From Thioalkalivibrio halophilus (GTDB lineage Bacteria > Pseudomonadota > Gammaproteobacteria > Ectothiorhodospirales > Ectothiorhodospiraceae), in the NCBI RefSeq assembly GCF_001995255.1, contig NZ_MUZR01000002.1:1-64000 (forward strand): a DNA stretch of 64,000 bases, given 5' to 3'. Every line of letters starts with the position of its first letter. Positions within the stretch are counted from its first letter, which is position 1. Made by a program: the position numbers and the translations under genes. Positions 33,015 through 42,468 of this stretch are shown piece by piece. The notes under the pieces were generated by a model. It made no database searches. It worked only from the letters and a program-made list of their open reading frames with translations, and was not told the origin of the DNA.

Positions 33015-34579
33015 ACGAGGCTCTCGCTTCCCGATGGCCCCTGCCGGCACCCGCCTGGCAGTGGCCACTGACCGCATTCGTGCTGGTGCTGGCCATCACC
33101 CTTGTGGTGTTTGCCCCGACCTGGCTCTCCATGGTGGAGACCTGGTCGCGCTCGGAGACCTTCACCCACGGGTTCCTGATCGTCCCGATCGTGCTGTTCC
33201 TGGTCTGGCTCAAGCGCAGCGAGCTGGCGACCGTGGTACCCCGACCGAATGCCCTGGCCGTGGCACCTGTCCTGTTGCTGGGCATGGCCTGGGTGATGGG
33301 CGACCTGGTGGATGTCTCCTCGGTACGCCAGTTCGCGGCCACCCTGATGATCCCGGCGGTGGTATGGCTGGTGCTGGGCAGCGCCGCGATCCGGGTGTTG
33401 ATGTTTCCTCTCGCCTACCTGCTGTTCGCAGTGCCGTTCGGCGAGTTCCTGGTGCCGCCGCTGATGGACTTCACCGCCGATTTCACCGTCTACGCGGTGC
33501 AGTTGTCGGGTATCCCGATCTATCGAGACGGGTTGCAGTTCGAACTGCCCACCGGGAGCTGGTCGGTGGTCGAGGCCTGCTCCGGCGTGCGCTACCTGAT
33601 CGCCTCGGTCGCGCTGGGGACGCTGTATGCGTACATCATGTACCGCAGCCTGTCGCGGCGTCTGCTCTTCATCGCCGTCGCCATTGTAGTGCCGATCATC
33701 GCCAACGGCCTGCGCGCCTACATGATCGTGATGATCGGCCACCTCAGCGGCATGGAGCATGCGGCCGGCGTGGATCACCTGATCTACGGCTGGATCTTCT
33801 TCGGCGTGGTGATCTTCCTGATGTTCTGGATCGGCGCCCTGTGGCGCGAAGACGAACCCCGGGCGGATACACCCTCGTCGCCCGCTCCGGTCGACACCGC
33901 CGGTGGCGCTACGGTAACGGCGGGCACCGCCTTGCTGTTCGCGATCACGCTGCTGGGGATCATCCTCGTCAGCGCCGGGCCGGCCTGGAGCCAGTGGATG
34001 AACGAGCGCGACCTAGGTGAGGTCGCGGGGCTGGGTGACGGCGCCATCGTCACCGACGACTGGCACGCGGTCTCCGCCGGCACCGAACCGGACCCCTGGC
34101 AACCGGGGTATCGCTTTGCCCGGGCCGAGCGTGGCGGCTGGGTCGCGGACAACGAGGGCGTCCCCGCCGTGGGCCTGCATGTCGCCTATTACCGCGAGCA
34201 GCACCGCCACGGCAGCATGGTGGGCTGGGACAACACCCTGGCCGGGCGAGAGCGCTCCGACTGGTCGCAGCAGCGCGCCGGATCGGTGACGGTAAACGAC
34301 GGGCCGCGGGCGGAGCGCTTCCTGGTGCGCGGGCCCGAGCGGCAATTCGTGGTCTGGCGGCTTTACTGGGTCAACGGGACACTGACGACCCGGGCCCACG
34401 AGGTCAAGGCGCGCGAGGCGGTACATCGCCTGCTGGGCGGACGGGACGATGCCGCACTGGTCGCCTTTTATGCCGAATTCGACCAGGACCCCTCCGAGGT
34501 CGAAGCCAGCCTGCAGCGCTATGCCGAAGACGCGCTGCCGGCGGTCCTGGAACGGCTGGAACGGGTGCGGGCGCAGTGA
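33011..34579 (+). CDS. xrtA: Exosortase A fused to EpsI-type domain
   Basis: The 522-residue protein has an N-terminal exosortase domain (about 15-280) with eight predicted membrane segments. It carries the transpeptidase-like catalytic triad: Cys190 in VEACSGVRYL, Arg235 in ANGLRAYM and His256 in GVDHLIYGW. After a further membrane segment (about 300-320) a periplasmic EpsI domain (DUF3485) fills the C-terminus. It should process the VPEP signal of the protein at 15553. The ATG at 33011 overlaps the upstream glycosyltransferase (ATGA), and its stop overlaps the next as GTGA, embedding the sorting enzyme in the polysaccharide operon. Confidence 0.95.
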   Translation: MNEALASRWPLPAPAWQWPLTAFVLVLAITLVVFAPTWLSMVETWSRSETFTHGFLIVPIVLFLVWLKRSELATVVPRPNALAVAPVLLLGMAWVMGDLVDVSSVRQFAATLMIPAVVWLVLGSAAIRVLMFPLAYLLFAVPFGEFLVPPLMDFTADFTVYAVQLSGIPIYRDGLQFELPTGSWSVVEACSGVRYLIASVALGTLYAYIMYRSLSRRLLFIAVAIVVPIIANGLRAYMIVMIGHLSGMEHAAGVDHLIYGWIFFGVVIFLMFWIGALWREDEPRADTPSSPAPVDTAGGATVTAGTALLFAITLLGIILVSAGPAWSQWMNERDLGEVAGLGDGAIVTDDWHAVSAGTEPDPWQPGYRFARAERGGWVADNEGVPAVGLHVAYYREQHRHGSMVGWDNTLAGRERSDWSQQRAGSVTVNDGPRAERFLVRGPERQFVVWRLYWVNGTLTTRAHEVKAREAVHRLLGGRDDAALVAFYAEFDQDPSEVEASLQRYAEDALPAVLERLERVRAQ

Positions 34580-35769
34580 CGGAAACCACCCCCGCCCCGG
34601 CCCTGGCACGCGACGGTCGCGATACCCGGCCGCTGGTCGCGCATATCGTCTATCGCCTGGACGTGGGCGGGCTCGAGAACATCCTGATCGAACTCGTGCG
34701 CAATCTGCCCCGCGATGCCTTTCGCCACGTAATCATCTGCATCGCCGACTACACGGATTTCAGTGCCCGCCTGCCGGAGGGCGTCGAGATCTACGCCCTG
34801 CACAAGCGACCGGGGATCGGTCCGGGCATGTTCCTGCGCCTGTGGCGGCTGCTGTACCAGTTGCGCCCGGACATCGTCCACAGCTCCAACCTGGCCGCGC
34901 TGGAATGTCAGCCGACCGTTACGCTGGCCGGGGTGCCCGCAAGGGTGCATGCCGAACATGGCTGGGACATGGCAGACCTCGACGGCAGCAACCCCAAGTA
35001 CCGCCGCCTGCGTCAGTGGCTGAGCCCATGGGTCCATCGCCACGTCACGGTTTCCGCGCACCTGGCCGACTACCTGACCACCACCGCGGGGATCCCCCGG
35101 ACGCGGGTGCAGCACATCGTGAACGGCGTGGATACCCGGCGCTTCCGCCCGCACGACCACACGCAGCGCTCGCCGGACGCGCCGTTGGTGATCGGCACCG
35201 TGGGGCGGCTGTCGCCAGTCAAGGATCAAGCCACCCTGGTCGCGGCCTTTGCCGGTCTGCGCGAGCGGCTGCCCGAGCACTTTCCACGCCTGCGCCTGGT
35301 ACTGCTGGGCGACGGCCCCGAGGCAGCACGTCTGCGCGAGCAGGTCGCGGCACTGGGGATCGAGGAGCAGACCTGGATGCCCGGCAACCGGACCGACATG
35401 CCGGAACAACTGCGGGCGATGGACCTGTTCGTCCTGCCTTCGCTGGCCGAGGGCATCCCGGTCACGGTCCTCGAGGCGATGGCCAGCGGCCTGCCGGTGG
35501 TCGCCTCGCGCGTCGGCGGGCTCCCGGAACTGGTCGAGGACGGCCGCACCGGCACGCTGCTGGAACCGGGCGATCCCGACGCCCTGTGCAGCACCCTGGC
35601 GGACTACGTCCGGGATCCCGGGCGCCTGCAACTCGAAGGCGCCCGGGCACGCGAACGGGCCGAAAGCACCTTTGGCCTGGGACGCATGGTGACGGCCTAC
35701 GCCGAGCTCTACCGCTCCCTGTTGCCAGCTGCTCGCCGACCCCGCCACCCGTCCGCGGGAGGGGCCTGA
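34576..35769 (+). CDS. XrtA-system glycosyltransferase (TIGR03088-like)
   Basis: This 397-residue GT4-type enzyme has VAHIVYRLDVGGLENILIEL near the start (18-37), the turn HIVNGVDTRRFRPHD, GTVGRLSPVKDQATLVAAF in the donor-binding domain and ADGIPVT-like SLAEGIPVTVLEAMASGLPV. It adds one sugar of the repeat unit. The start is GTG at 34576, overlapping the exosortase stop as GTGA. It is followed 2 bases later by the amidotransferase gene. Confidence 0.92.
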   Translation: MTETTPAPALARDGRDTRPLVAHIVYRLDVGGLENILIELVRNLPRDAFRHVIICIADYTDFSARLPEGVEIYALHKRPGIGPGMFLRLWRLLYQLRPDIVHSSNLAALECQPTVTLAGVPARVHAEHGWDMADLDGSNPKYRRLRQWLSPWVHRHVTVSAHLADYLTTTAGIPRTRVQHIVNGVDTRRFRPHDHTQRSPDAPLVIGTVGRLSPVKDQATLVAAFAGLRERLPEHFPRLRLVLLGDGPEAARLREQVAALGIEEQTWMPGNRTDMPEQLRAMDLFVLPSLAEGIPVTVLEAMASGLPVVASRVGGLPELVEDGRTGTLLEPGDPDALCSTLADYVRDPGRLQLEGARARERAESTFGLGRMVTAYAELYRSLLPAARRPRHPSAGGA

Positions 35770-35771
35770 CC

Positions 35772-37685
35772 ATGTGTGGTCTGGTCGGCATCCTCGCCGC
35801 GCAAGCCGATGTCACGCCCGGGCACGCGCTCCTGGAACGCATGAATGTCGTGCAGTTCCATCGCGGTCCGGACGACGATGGCCAGCACCAGGAACCCGGG
35901 ATCGCCCTGGGACATCGGCGGCTGGCGATCATCGACCTTGCGGGTGGCCGCCAGCCGCTGGCCAACGCGGACGGCAGCGTACTGACCGTCTACAACGGCG
36001 AGATCTACAACTTCCCCGAGCTGATGCGGGAACTCCAGGCCTGCGGGCATCACTTCCGCACCCACTGCGACACCGAGGTGATCGTGCATGCCTGGGAGGA
36101 ATGGGGCGAGGCCTGTGTCGAACACTTCCGCGGGATGTTCGCCTTCGCCATCTGGGACCGCAAGCGCCAGACCCTGTTTCTCGCCCGCGATCGCCTCGGC
36201 ATCAAGCCGCTGCACTACGCCCGTCTGCCCGACGGGCGCTGGCTGTTCGCCTCCGAGATCAAGTCGCTGCTGACCTGTCCGGAGCTGCCGCGCGATCTCG
36301 ACCCCAAAGCGGTGGAAGAATATTTCGCCTATGGCTACGTACCCGATCCGCGCAGCATCTTCGCCGCCATCCGCAAGCTGCCGCCGGGCCACACCCTGAG
36401 CCTGCAGCCCGGCACGGAAGACGCGCGACCGCGCCCGTACTGGGATCTCCAGTTCGCGGCCTCGAGTCCGGCCAGCACGCAGGCGGCACAGGACGAACTG
36501 CGGGCGCGGCTGCACGAGGCGGTGGACATCCGCATGGTCTCGGAGGTGCCACTGGGGGCCTTCCTGTCCGGCGGGGTGGATTCCAGCGCGGTGGTGGCCA
36601 CCATGAGCCAGCTCTCGGAGGACCCGGTGAATGCCTGCTCCATCGGGTTCGGCGATCCCCGTTTCAACGAGAGCGATCATGCCCGTGCAGTGGCCGGGCG
36701 CGTCGGTGCCCGGCATTTCCTGGATCAGGTGGACGTCGACCGCATGCAGCTGATCGACCCCCTCGCCCAGCTGTATGACGAACCCTTTGCCGACAGCTCC
36801 GCGCTGCCGACCTACGAGCTTTCCCGCCTGACCCGGCAGCACGTCACCGTCGCGCTGTCCGGGGATGGCGGGGACGAGACCCTGACCGGGTATCGGCGTT
36901 ACCGGGGGTTTCGCCAGGAGGAACGCCTGCGCGGCCTGCTGCCGGGCGGACTGCGCCGGCCGCTGTTTGGCACCCTGGCGGCACTGTACCCCAAGGCCGA
37001 CTGGGCCCCGCGCGCGTTCCGCGCCAAGGCGACCTTTCAGGCGCTGGCCAGGGACGCGGTGGAGGGCTATCTGCGCAGCGTGACCGTGGTCGACGATGCC
37101 AGCCGTGCCCGGCTCTTTTCCCCGCGCTTTCGCCGCGAGCTCCAGGGCTACGCGGCCAGCGAGGTGCTGCACGCGCACGCCGCCCGTGCCCCGCGCGAGG
37201 AACCGCTGGATTTCGTCCAGTACCTGGACCTGAAGACCTGGCTGCCGGGCGACATCCTGACCAAGGTCGATCGCGCCAGCATGGCGCACGGTCTGGAGGT
37301 GCGGGTGCCGATCCTCGATCACCCGTTCGTCGAATGGGCGGCGACCCTGCCGGCCAACCTGCGCCTGCATCAGGGCGAGGGCAAGTACCTGCTCAAGCGT
37401 GCGTTCGAGCAGGACCTGCCGCACGACGTGCTGTACCGGCGCAAGCAGGGCTTCGTCATGCCGATCGCCGACTGGTTCCGCGGCCCGTTGCGCGACACCC
37501 TGCGCCAGGCGGTGCTGGGCGAGCGGCTGGCCGATTCCGGCTGGTTCAACCCCGAACGCCTGCGCCAGCTGGTGGACGAGCACCAGAGCGGACGCTCCGA
37601 CCACTCGCGCCCGCTGTGGGCCCTGCTGATGTTCGAATCCTTCCTGCGCCAGCGAGTCGACGTACCCGCCGAGCGCATCGCGTGA
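35772..37685 (+). CDS. XrtA-system amidotransferase, asparagine-synthase type (TIGR03108-like)
   Basis: The 637-residue protein starts MCGLVGI, so the glutaminase nucleophile Cys2 is present. The GATase II domain covers about 1-210. The asparagine-synthase domain follows with the PP-loop SGGVDSS (266-272) and SGDGGDETLTGYRRY. It has the complete machinery to make an amide from a carboxylate using glutamine and ATP. In XrtA loci the true acceptor is unknown and may be a sugar carboxylate. The ATG at 35772 follows a strong GGGAGGGG. The frame is open far upstream, but that part overlaps other real genes. Confidence 0.93.
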   Translation: MCGLVGILAAQADVTPGHALLERMNVVQFHRGPDDDGQHQEPGIALGHRRLAIIDLAGGRQPLANADGSVLTVYNGEIYNFPELMRELQACGHHFRTHCDTEVIVHAWEEWGEACVEHFRGMFAFAIWDRKRQTLFLARDRLGIKPLHYARLPDGRWLFASEIKSLLTCPELPRDLDPKAVEEYFAYGYVPDPRSIFAAIRKLPPGHTLSLQPGTEDARPRPYWDLQFAASSPASTQAAQDELRARLHEAVDIRMVSEVPLGAFLSGGVDSSAVVATMSQLSEDPVNACSIGFGDPRFNESDHARAVAGRVGARHFLDQVDVDRMQLIDPLAQLYDEPFADSSALPTYELSRLTRQHVTVALSGDGGDETLTGYRRYRGFRQEERLRGLLPGGLRRPLFGTLAALYPKADWAPRAFRAKATFQALARDAVEGYLRSVTVVDDASRARLFSPRFRRELQGYAASEVLHAHAARAPREEPLDFVQYLDLKTWLPGDILTKVDRASMAHGLEVRVPILDHPFVEWAATLPANLRLHQGEGKYLLKRAFEQDLPHDVLYRRKQGFVMPIADWFRGPLRDTLRQAVLGERLADSGWFNPERLRQLVDEHQSGRSDHSRPLWALLMFESFLRQRVDVPAERIA

Positions 37686-37698
37686 GGAGCCATGCCCC

Positions 37699-39069
37699 AT
37701 GAACGACTCCGCCCGCCCTGCACGTCTTCTGCCACAGCCCGACTGGCCGCTGCGCATGCCGCAGCCACTGGCAAGACACCTGCTGTGGCCGGTCCACGAG
37801 CAGTTACGCGGGCGCGAGACGGCCGCTCATCTGCGGAGCTTGCGCCAGGGCGAGCAGGCCGGCGCGGCAGCAGTGTCGCGCGAACACAGGATCAGACTGC
37901 AGGCCCTGCTCGAGCATTGCACCTGCCACGTTCCGTACTACCGCGAGATCCTGGCGGGGGCTTCCCCGGAGCTCGCCGCGTTCCCGGTGCTGGAGCGCGA
38001 CACGGTGCGCGAGCGCGGGCGCGATCTGCTGGCCGACAACGCCGCCGGCCCGTTGCTGCCCTCCAGCACCGGCGGCTCCACCGGGCGGCCGCTGGTGTTC
38101 TGGTCGGACCGGGTCAAGGAGGCACGCCACAACGCACAGAAGCTGCGCTTTCGCGGCTGGTTCGGCATCCGGCCGGGCGATCGCCAGGTGGATTTCTGGG
38201 GCTCGCCAATCGAGCTGGGCAAGGCCTCGCGCCTGCGCGTGATCAAGGATCGCTACTTCCTCAACCAGGTGGTGCTGTCGGCGCACGAGCTGACGCCGGA
38301 GCGCCTGGAGGCCTATGCGCGCTTCCTCGGGCGCTTCCGGCCACGACTCGTCTACGGCTACCCCACCGTGATCCTGCGCGTGGCCCGGACGCTGGAGGCG
38401 AACCCGGGACTGGCACGCGGCTGGCGCCCACGGGTGGTGGTCTGCACCTCGGAGATGCTTTACCCGCAGGTACGCGAACAGATCGCGAGCATCCTGCAAT
38501 GTCCCGTGGCCAACGAATACGGCTCGCGCGATGGCGGCCTGGTCGCGCACGAGTGCCGGCACGGGCGCCTGCATATCGCCACCGAACATGTGCATGTGGA
38601 GGTCGACCAGCCGGATGCCGACGGCATCGGGGATCTGCTGATCACCAATCTGGATGGCTACAGCATGCCCTTCGTGCGCTACCGAGTGGGCGATCGCGGG
38701 CGCCTGGGCGATGGCACGGACTGCCCGTGTGGCTCGCCGCTGCCGACGCTGGACCGCCTGGAGGGACGACGCAACGACTTCCTGGTCGGGGCCGCCGGGC
38801 GCCGGGTGCACGGTTCGGCCGCCAACTACGTCATGCGCGACATGCCGCAGGTCGCGCAGTACCGGCTGGTGCAGCGCGCGGATCTGAGCCTGGATATCGA
38901 GGTGATCGCCAGCGGCCCCTGGGGCGCGGACGAAACCCGGGCCGTGACGCGGGGCATGCAGGGCATCCTGCATGCCGAGGTACCGGTGCGGCTGCAGCTG
39001 GTGGATCACATCGCCCCCTCCCCCTCCGGGAAGTACCGCTGGGTCGAGAGCGAGGCCCTGGAATCATGA
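37699..39069 (+). CDS. CapK/PaaK-like adenylate-forming enzyme
   Basis: The 456-residue protein resembles phenylacetate-CoA ligase and CapK. The P-loop is SSTGGSTGRPLVFW (about 116-129), with NEYGSRDGG (about 273) and RYRVGDRGRL (about 331). CapK homologues occur in many capsule loci; some activate a carboxylate by adenylation, but the substrate here is unknown. The ATG at 37699 has GAGGAG about 9 bases upstream. Its stop overlaps the next glycosyltransferase as ATGA. Confidence 0.85.
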   Translation: MNDSARPARLLPQPDWPLRMPQPLARHLLWPVHEQLRGRETAAHLRSLRQGEQAGAAAVSREHRIRLQALLEHCTCHVPYYREILAGASPELAAFPVLERDTVRERGRDLLADNAAGPLLPSSTGGSTGRPLVFWSDRVKEARHNAQKLRFRGWFGIRPGDRQVDFWGSPIELGKASRLRVIKDRYFLNQVVLSAHELTPERLEAYARFLGRFRPRLVYGYPTVILRVARTLEANPGLARGWRPRVVVCTSEMLYPQVREQIASILQCPVANEYGSRDGGLVAHECRHGRLHIATEHVHVEVDQPDADGIGDLLITNLDGYSMPFVRYRVGDRGRLGDGTDCPCGSPLPTLDRLEGRRNDFLVGAAGRRVHGSAANYVMRDMPQVAQYRLVQRADLSLDIEVIASGPWGADETRAVTRGMQGILHAEVPVRLQLVDHIAPSPSGKYRWVESEALES

Positions 39070-40283
39070 AGATCCTCTACCACCATCGCACCCGCGGCGA
39101 GGACGCCCAGGGCGTTCACATCCGTGCGCTGTGCGATGCGTTTCGCGAGCTGGGCCACGAGGTCCACATGGTGGCGCCGCTGCAGCGGCGTCTGCCGGAA
39201 CACACGGACGACGACGATATCCCGCCGGCCCCGGCGGCGAAATCCTCCGACGACGGAGATGCACGCCCCACGCTGGGAGGCGTGCCCATCCCCTTCTGGG
39301 TCTACGAGCTGCTGTCGCTGGCCTACAACGGCCCGGCGATGGTCCTGCTGCTGGTGGCAGTCCTGCGTCACCGGCCGGATTTCATCTACGAACGCTACAG
39401 CCTGTTCAGCTTCGCCGGTCGTCTGGTGGCGTGGCTGACCCGCCGCCCCCTGGTGCTGGAGGTGAATGCCCCGCTCAGCCTCGAACTGCAGACCCACGGC
39501 GACCTGGTCTTCCGCCGCCTGGCCCAGTGGCTCGAGGACTGGCTTTGCCGCCGCGCCAACCGGACCATCGTGGTCACTCGGGCCATGGCGGATATCTTCG
39601 CCGCGCGCGGCGTGCCGCGGGAACGCCTGCTGGTAATGCCCAACGGCGTCGACGGGGCGCACTTCCATCCCGGCGTGGAGGGCTCGACGGTGCGCGCACA
39701 CTACGGCCTGCAGCGGGCCCGGGTGGTCGGCTTCGTCGGCTGGATCCGCCCCTGGCACGGGGTCGACGGGCTGATCCATGCCGTGGCCGGCCTGCGCGCC
39801 CGCCACCCGGATCTGCACCTGCTGATCGTCGGCGACGGTCCGGCCGTTCCGGCGCTGCGCCAGCAGGTCGAACAGGCCGGGCTGGAGGCCTGCGTGCATT
39901 TCACCGGGCCGGTCGAGCGCGCCGCGATCCCGGCCCATATCGCCGCCCTGGATATCGCCGTGCAACCGGACGTGACCGACTATGCCTCCCCGATCAAGCT
40001 GTTCGAATACCTGGCCCTGGGGCGCGCCGTGGTCGCCCCGGACAAGCCGAACATCCGCGAGGTCGTGCAACACGAAAACGGCGCCCTGCTGTTCCCGCCG
40101 CGCGACTGGGATGCGCTGGCGGAACAGCTGCACCGCCTGCTGGCGGACGATGCCTGGCGGAAACAACTGGGCGATCAGGCCGCCGCACTGGTGGAGTCGC
40201 AGGGCTGTACCTGGCAGGCCAACGCCCGGCACGTGATCGAGAGCGTGCGGCAGGCGGCCCCCTCGGTCGGGGTTGCCACATGA
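39066..40283 (+). CDS. XrtA-associated glycosyltransferase (TIGR04063-like)
   Basis: This 405-residue GT4 enzyme begins MKILYHHRTRGEDAQGVHI, a start typical of this exosortase-linked family. It has YERYSLF, VVTRAMADIFAARGV, MPNGVDGAHF and the donor-binding IKLFEYLALGRAVVAPD. It likely adds a sugar to the lipid-linked oligosaccharide. The ATG at 39066 overlaps the previous stop (ATGA) and its own stop overlaps the next ATG (ATGA). The long open frame upstream of 39066 is a shadow of the CapK-like gene. Confidence 0.9.
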   Translation: MKILYHHRTRGEDAQGVHIRALCDAFRELGHEVHMVAPLQRRLPEHTDDDDIPPAPAAKSSDDGDARPTLGGVPIPFWVYELLSLAYNGPAMVLLLVAVLRHRPDFIYERYSLFSFAGRLVAWLTRRPLVLEVNAPLSLELQTHGDLVFRRLAQWLEDWLCRRANRTIVVTRAMADIFAARGVPRERLLVMPNGVDGAHFHPGVEGSTVRAHYGLQRARVVGFVGWIRPWHGVDGLIHAVAGLRARHPDLHLLIVGDGPAVPALRQQVEQAGLEACVHFTGPVERAAIPAHIAALDIAVQPDVTDYASPIKLFEYLALGRAVVAPDKPNIREVVQHENGALLFPPRDWDALAEQLHRLLADDAWRKQLGDQAAALVESQGCTWQANARHVIESVRQAAPSVGVAT

Positions 40284-41497
40284 AGCTGCTGGTGCTGTCG
40301 CGGGTGTTCCCCAACGCGGTGCAGCCGACCTATGGCGTATTCGTGCGCGAGCGCATGTTCCGCGTCGCCGAACACATCCCGCTGGTGGTGGTCGCCCCGG
40401 TCGCCTGGTTCCCCGGACAGGGGCTGATCCGCCGGTTCTGGAAGCCGCACTTTCGTCCGCCCATCCCGCGTCACGAGGTGCAGGACGGGATCGATGTGTA
40501 CCACCCCCGCTTCCTGTGCATCCCCGGCATCATGAAATGGACCGACGCGCCGTTCCTGGCCCTCGGCATCCTGCCGCTGGTGCGCCGCCTGAAGCGCGAA
40601 CAGGGCATTACCGCCATCGACAGCCACTTCATCTACCCCGACGGCGTCACCGCCTGGCTGCTGGGCCGCTGGCTCGGTCTCCCGTGGACCATCACCCTGC
40701 GCGGCACCCTGCTGCGGATCTCGCGCACGCGTGCCTGCCGCTGGCTCGCCCTGCGTGCGATGCACGGCGCCGCCAGGGTATTTTCCGTGTCGGATGACCT
40801 GCGCCGCCTCGCCCTGGAGATGGGCATCCCGCCCCACCAGGTCGAGGTGATGCCCAACGGCATCAATCTCGAGCACTTCCGCCCCGAGGATCGCGAGGCC
40901 TGCCGGCGAGCACTGGGCCTGCCGCAGGCGGCGAAGATCATGATCACCGTAGGCGGCCTGAACGAGCGCAAGGGTTTCCACCGCGTGATCGAGCAGATGC
41001 CCGCCCTGCTCCAGCGACACCCGGACCTGCACTATCTGTGCGTGGGCGGCGGCGGTCCGGACGGCAACGAGCTGGCCTGGCTGCAGGGGCTGGCGGAGGA
41101 GAAAGGGGTGAGCGAACGGGTGCATTTCACCGGCGCGGTCGCCCCGGAACGCCTGCGCGATTACTACTCCGCCGCCGACCTGTTCGTGCTCGCCACCCGT
41201 TTCGAGGGCTGGGCCAACGTGTTCCTGGAAGCCGCCGCCTGCGGCCTGCCGACAGTGACCACCCGCGTCGGCGGCAACGCCGAGGTGATTCACGCCGACT
41301 GGCTCGGCCGCCTGGTCGAACTGGGCGACGGCGATGCCCTGCGCGACGCGATCGCCGACGCCCTGGAGGCCCGGTGGGACCACGAAGCGATCATCGCCTA
41401 CGCCCGCGAGAACCGCTGGGAGATGCGCATCCCGACGCTCGTGCGTCGCCTTCACGAGGCCACCCACGCCGAGCGTCAGGGTTCCACCGATCTATAA
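40280..41497 (+). CDS. GT4-family glycosyltransferase
   Basis: This 405-residue GT-B enzyme has an N-terminal acceptor domain starting MKLLVLSRVFPNAVQPTYGV, then SHFIYPDGVTAWLLG and MPNGINLEHFRPED, and a donor domain with GGLNERKGFHRVI and ATRFEGWANVFLEAAACGLP. It is probably a sugar transferase of the same repeat unit. It is the last gene of the core operon, overlapping the previous gene by 4 bases. A 213-base gap without a clear terminator follows. Confidence 0.9.
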   Translation: MKLLVLSRVFPNAVQPTYGVFVRERMFRVAEHIPLVVVAPVAWFPGQGLIRRFWKPHFRPPIPRHEVQDGIDVYHPRFLCIPGIMKWTDAPFLALGILPLVRRLKREQGITAIDSHFIYPDGVTAWLLGRWLGLPWTITLRGTLLRISRTRACRWLALRAMHGAARVFSVSDDLRRLALEMGIPPHQVEVMPNGINLEHFRPEDREACRRALGLPQAAKIMITVGGLNERKGFHRVIEQMPALLQRHPDLHYLCVGGGGPDGNELAWLQGLAEEKGVSERVHFTGAVAPERLRDYYSAADLFVLATRFEGWANVFLEAAACGLPTVTTRVGGNAEVIHADWLGRLVELGDGDALRDAIADALEARWDHEAIIAYARENRWEMRIPTLVRRLHEATHAERQGSTDL

Positions 41498-41710
41498 AAC
41501 GGCCCCTCGCCCTTCCGCCTCTTTCTGCAGGCTGGATCACGTTCCAGGCCATCAAGGCCGCATACGTACCCCCTTTGTGTCTCACCGTACGGAGCCCCTG
41601 CGCCGCAACTCCCAGAATCCTCTACGCGTTCATCTCCTCGGGCGAACCGGCCCGCGGCATGAACGCGGCGATTCATCCGGTACGAACACCGATCTTGAGA
41701 GGAAACAATC

Positions 41711-42187
41711 ATGAAGACCTTTACCAAACTGAAACTGACCGCCGCCATCGTTCCCGTCCTTGCCCTGGGCATGGGCGGCAGCGCTTTCGCCGGCGAACAC
41801 AACGATGAAGGACCGGATCACGGGGCCATGAACGGACCCGAAGCCGGCATGGATGAACCGGGTGCCCGGGGGGCCGATCACGCGAGTGCGCCCCATTTTG
41901 ACCGCGCCCCGGAGGGCGCGCAGCATGCCGGCGACATTATCGGTGCGAACATCCACAGTCGCAGCGACGACACGGACATCGGCGAAGTCAGCGACCTCGT
42001 GATCGACCGGGACGGGAACATCGTCGCGGTCATCGTTGGCACCGGCGGAGTCCTGGGCCTCGGCGAAAAAGACATCGCCCTCTCCTGGGACCGCGTCAGC
42101 CACGAAATGGACGGCGATGACATCAAGCTCTACGTCGACATGGACGAAGAAACCCTGCAGGACGCACCCGAGTACGAACGCAACTAA
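41711..42187 (+). CDS. Secreted PRC-barrel domain protein
   Basis: The 158-residue protein has a signal peptide (1-27, ending SAFAGE), an acidic low-complexity linker (about 28-70) and a PRC-barrel domain (about 73-150). The barrel has IGANIHSRSDDTDIGEVSDL, VIDRDGNIVAVIVG and ALSWDRVS. PRC barrels are small beta domains with structural or regulatory roles; exported versions are common in stress-tolerant Proteobacteria. The ribosome binding site AGAGGA lies 8 bases before the ATG. It is followed by a strong terminator, so it is probably monocistronic and not tied to sugar synthesis. Confidence 0.9.
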   Translation: MKTFTKLKLTAAIVPVLALGMGGSAFAGEHNDEGPDHGAMNGPEAGMDEPGARGADHASAPHFDRAPEGAQHAGDIIGANIHSRSDDTDIGEVSDLVIDRDGNIVAVIVGTGGVLGLGEKDIALSWDRVSHEMDGDDIKLYVDMDEETLQDAPEYERN

Positions 42188-42370
42188 AACACCCGAACCC
42201 GAAACCGCAAGGGACAGGGTTCAAAAATACGGGGCATGGTTCGCTGGCGCACATACGGAGGCCCGTTCTCCGGGTAGCGTCAGGGACATGCTCCCTCCGA
42301 GCATTCCGGATCTGCATCACACTCCCAGGTTGGCCTTCTCTCTCGTCAAGGCCAGTTGCGATTCCGGATT

Positions 42371-42408
42371 CAGCCTGCCTGCAGCCAATGCGGGCGGGCT
42401 GTTTTTTT
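42371..42408 (+). terminator. Rho-independent terminator downstream of the PRC-barrel gene
   Basis: A 12-base stem, CAGCCTGCCTGC (42371-42382) pairing with GCGGGCGGGCTG (42390-42401) with two G-U pairs, has a 7-base loop and is followed by seven Ts (42402-42408). It lies about 180 bases after the PRC stop and 60 bases before the next gene. Confidence 0.88.
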
Positions 42409-42468
42409 CGGCAGGCCCGCGGGGGGCTGTGCTTGCGGTGGTGTCCGACCACAAGGGACTATGAGGTC

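Noticed and set aside
34449-35771. 5' extension of the amidotransferase reading frame
   Set aside because: It overlaps the exosortase and glycosyltransferase genes in another frame; the true start MCGLVGI is fixed by the catalytic Cys2.
35709-37757. 682-codon open frame on the minus strand
   Set aside because: It lies opposite the canonical amidotransferase gene and has no family similarity.
37692-39065. 5' extension of the glycosyltransferase frame at 39066
   Set aside because: It is an out-of-frame shadow of the CapK-like gene, Arg/Ala/Gly-rich and without domains.
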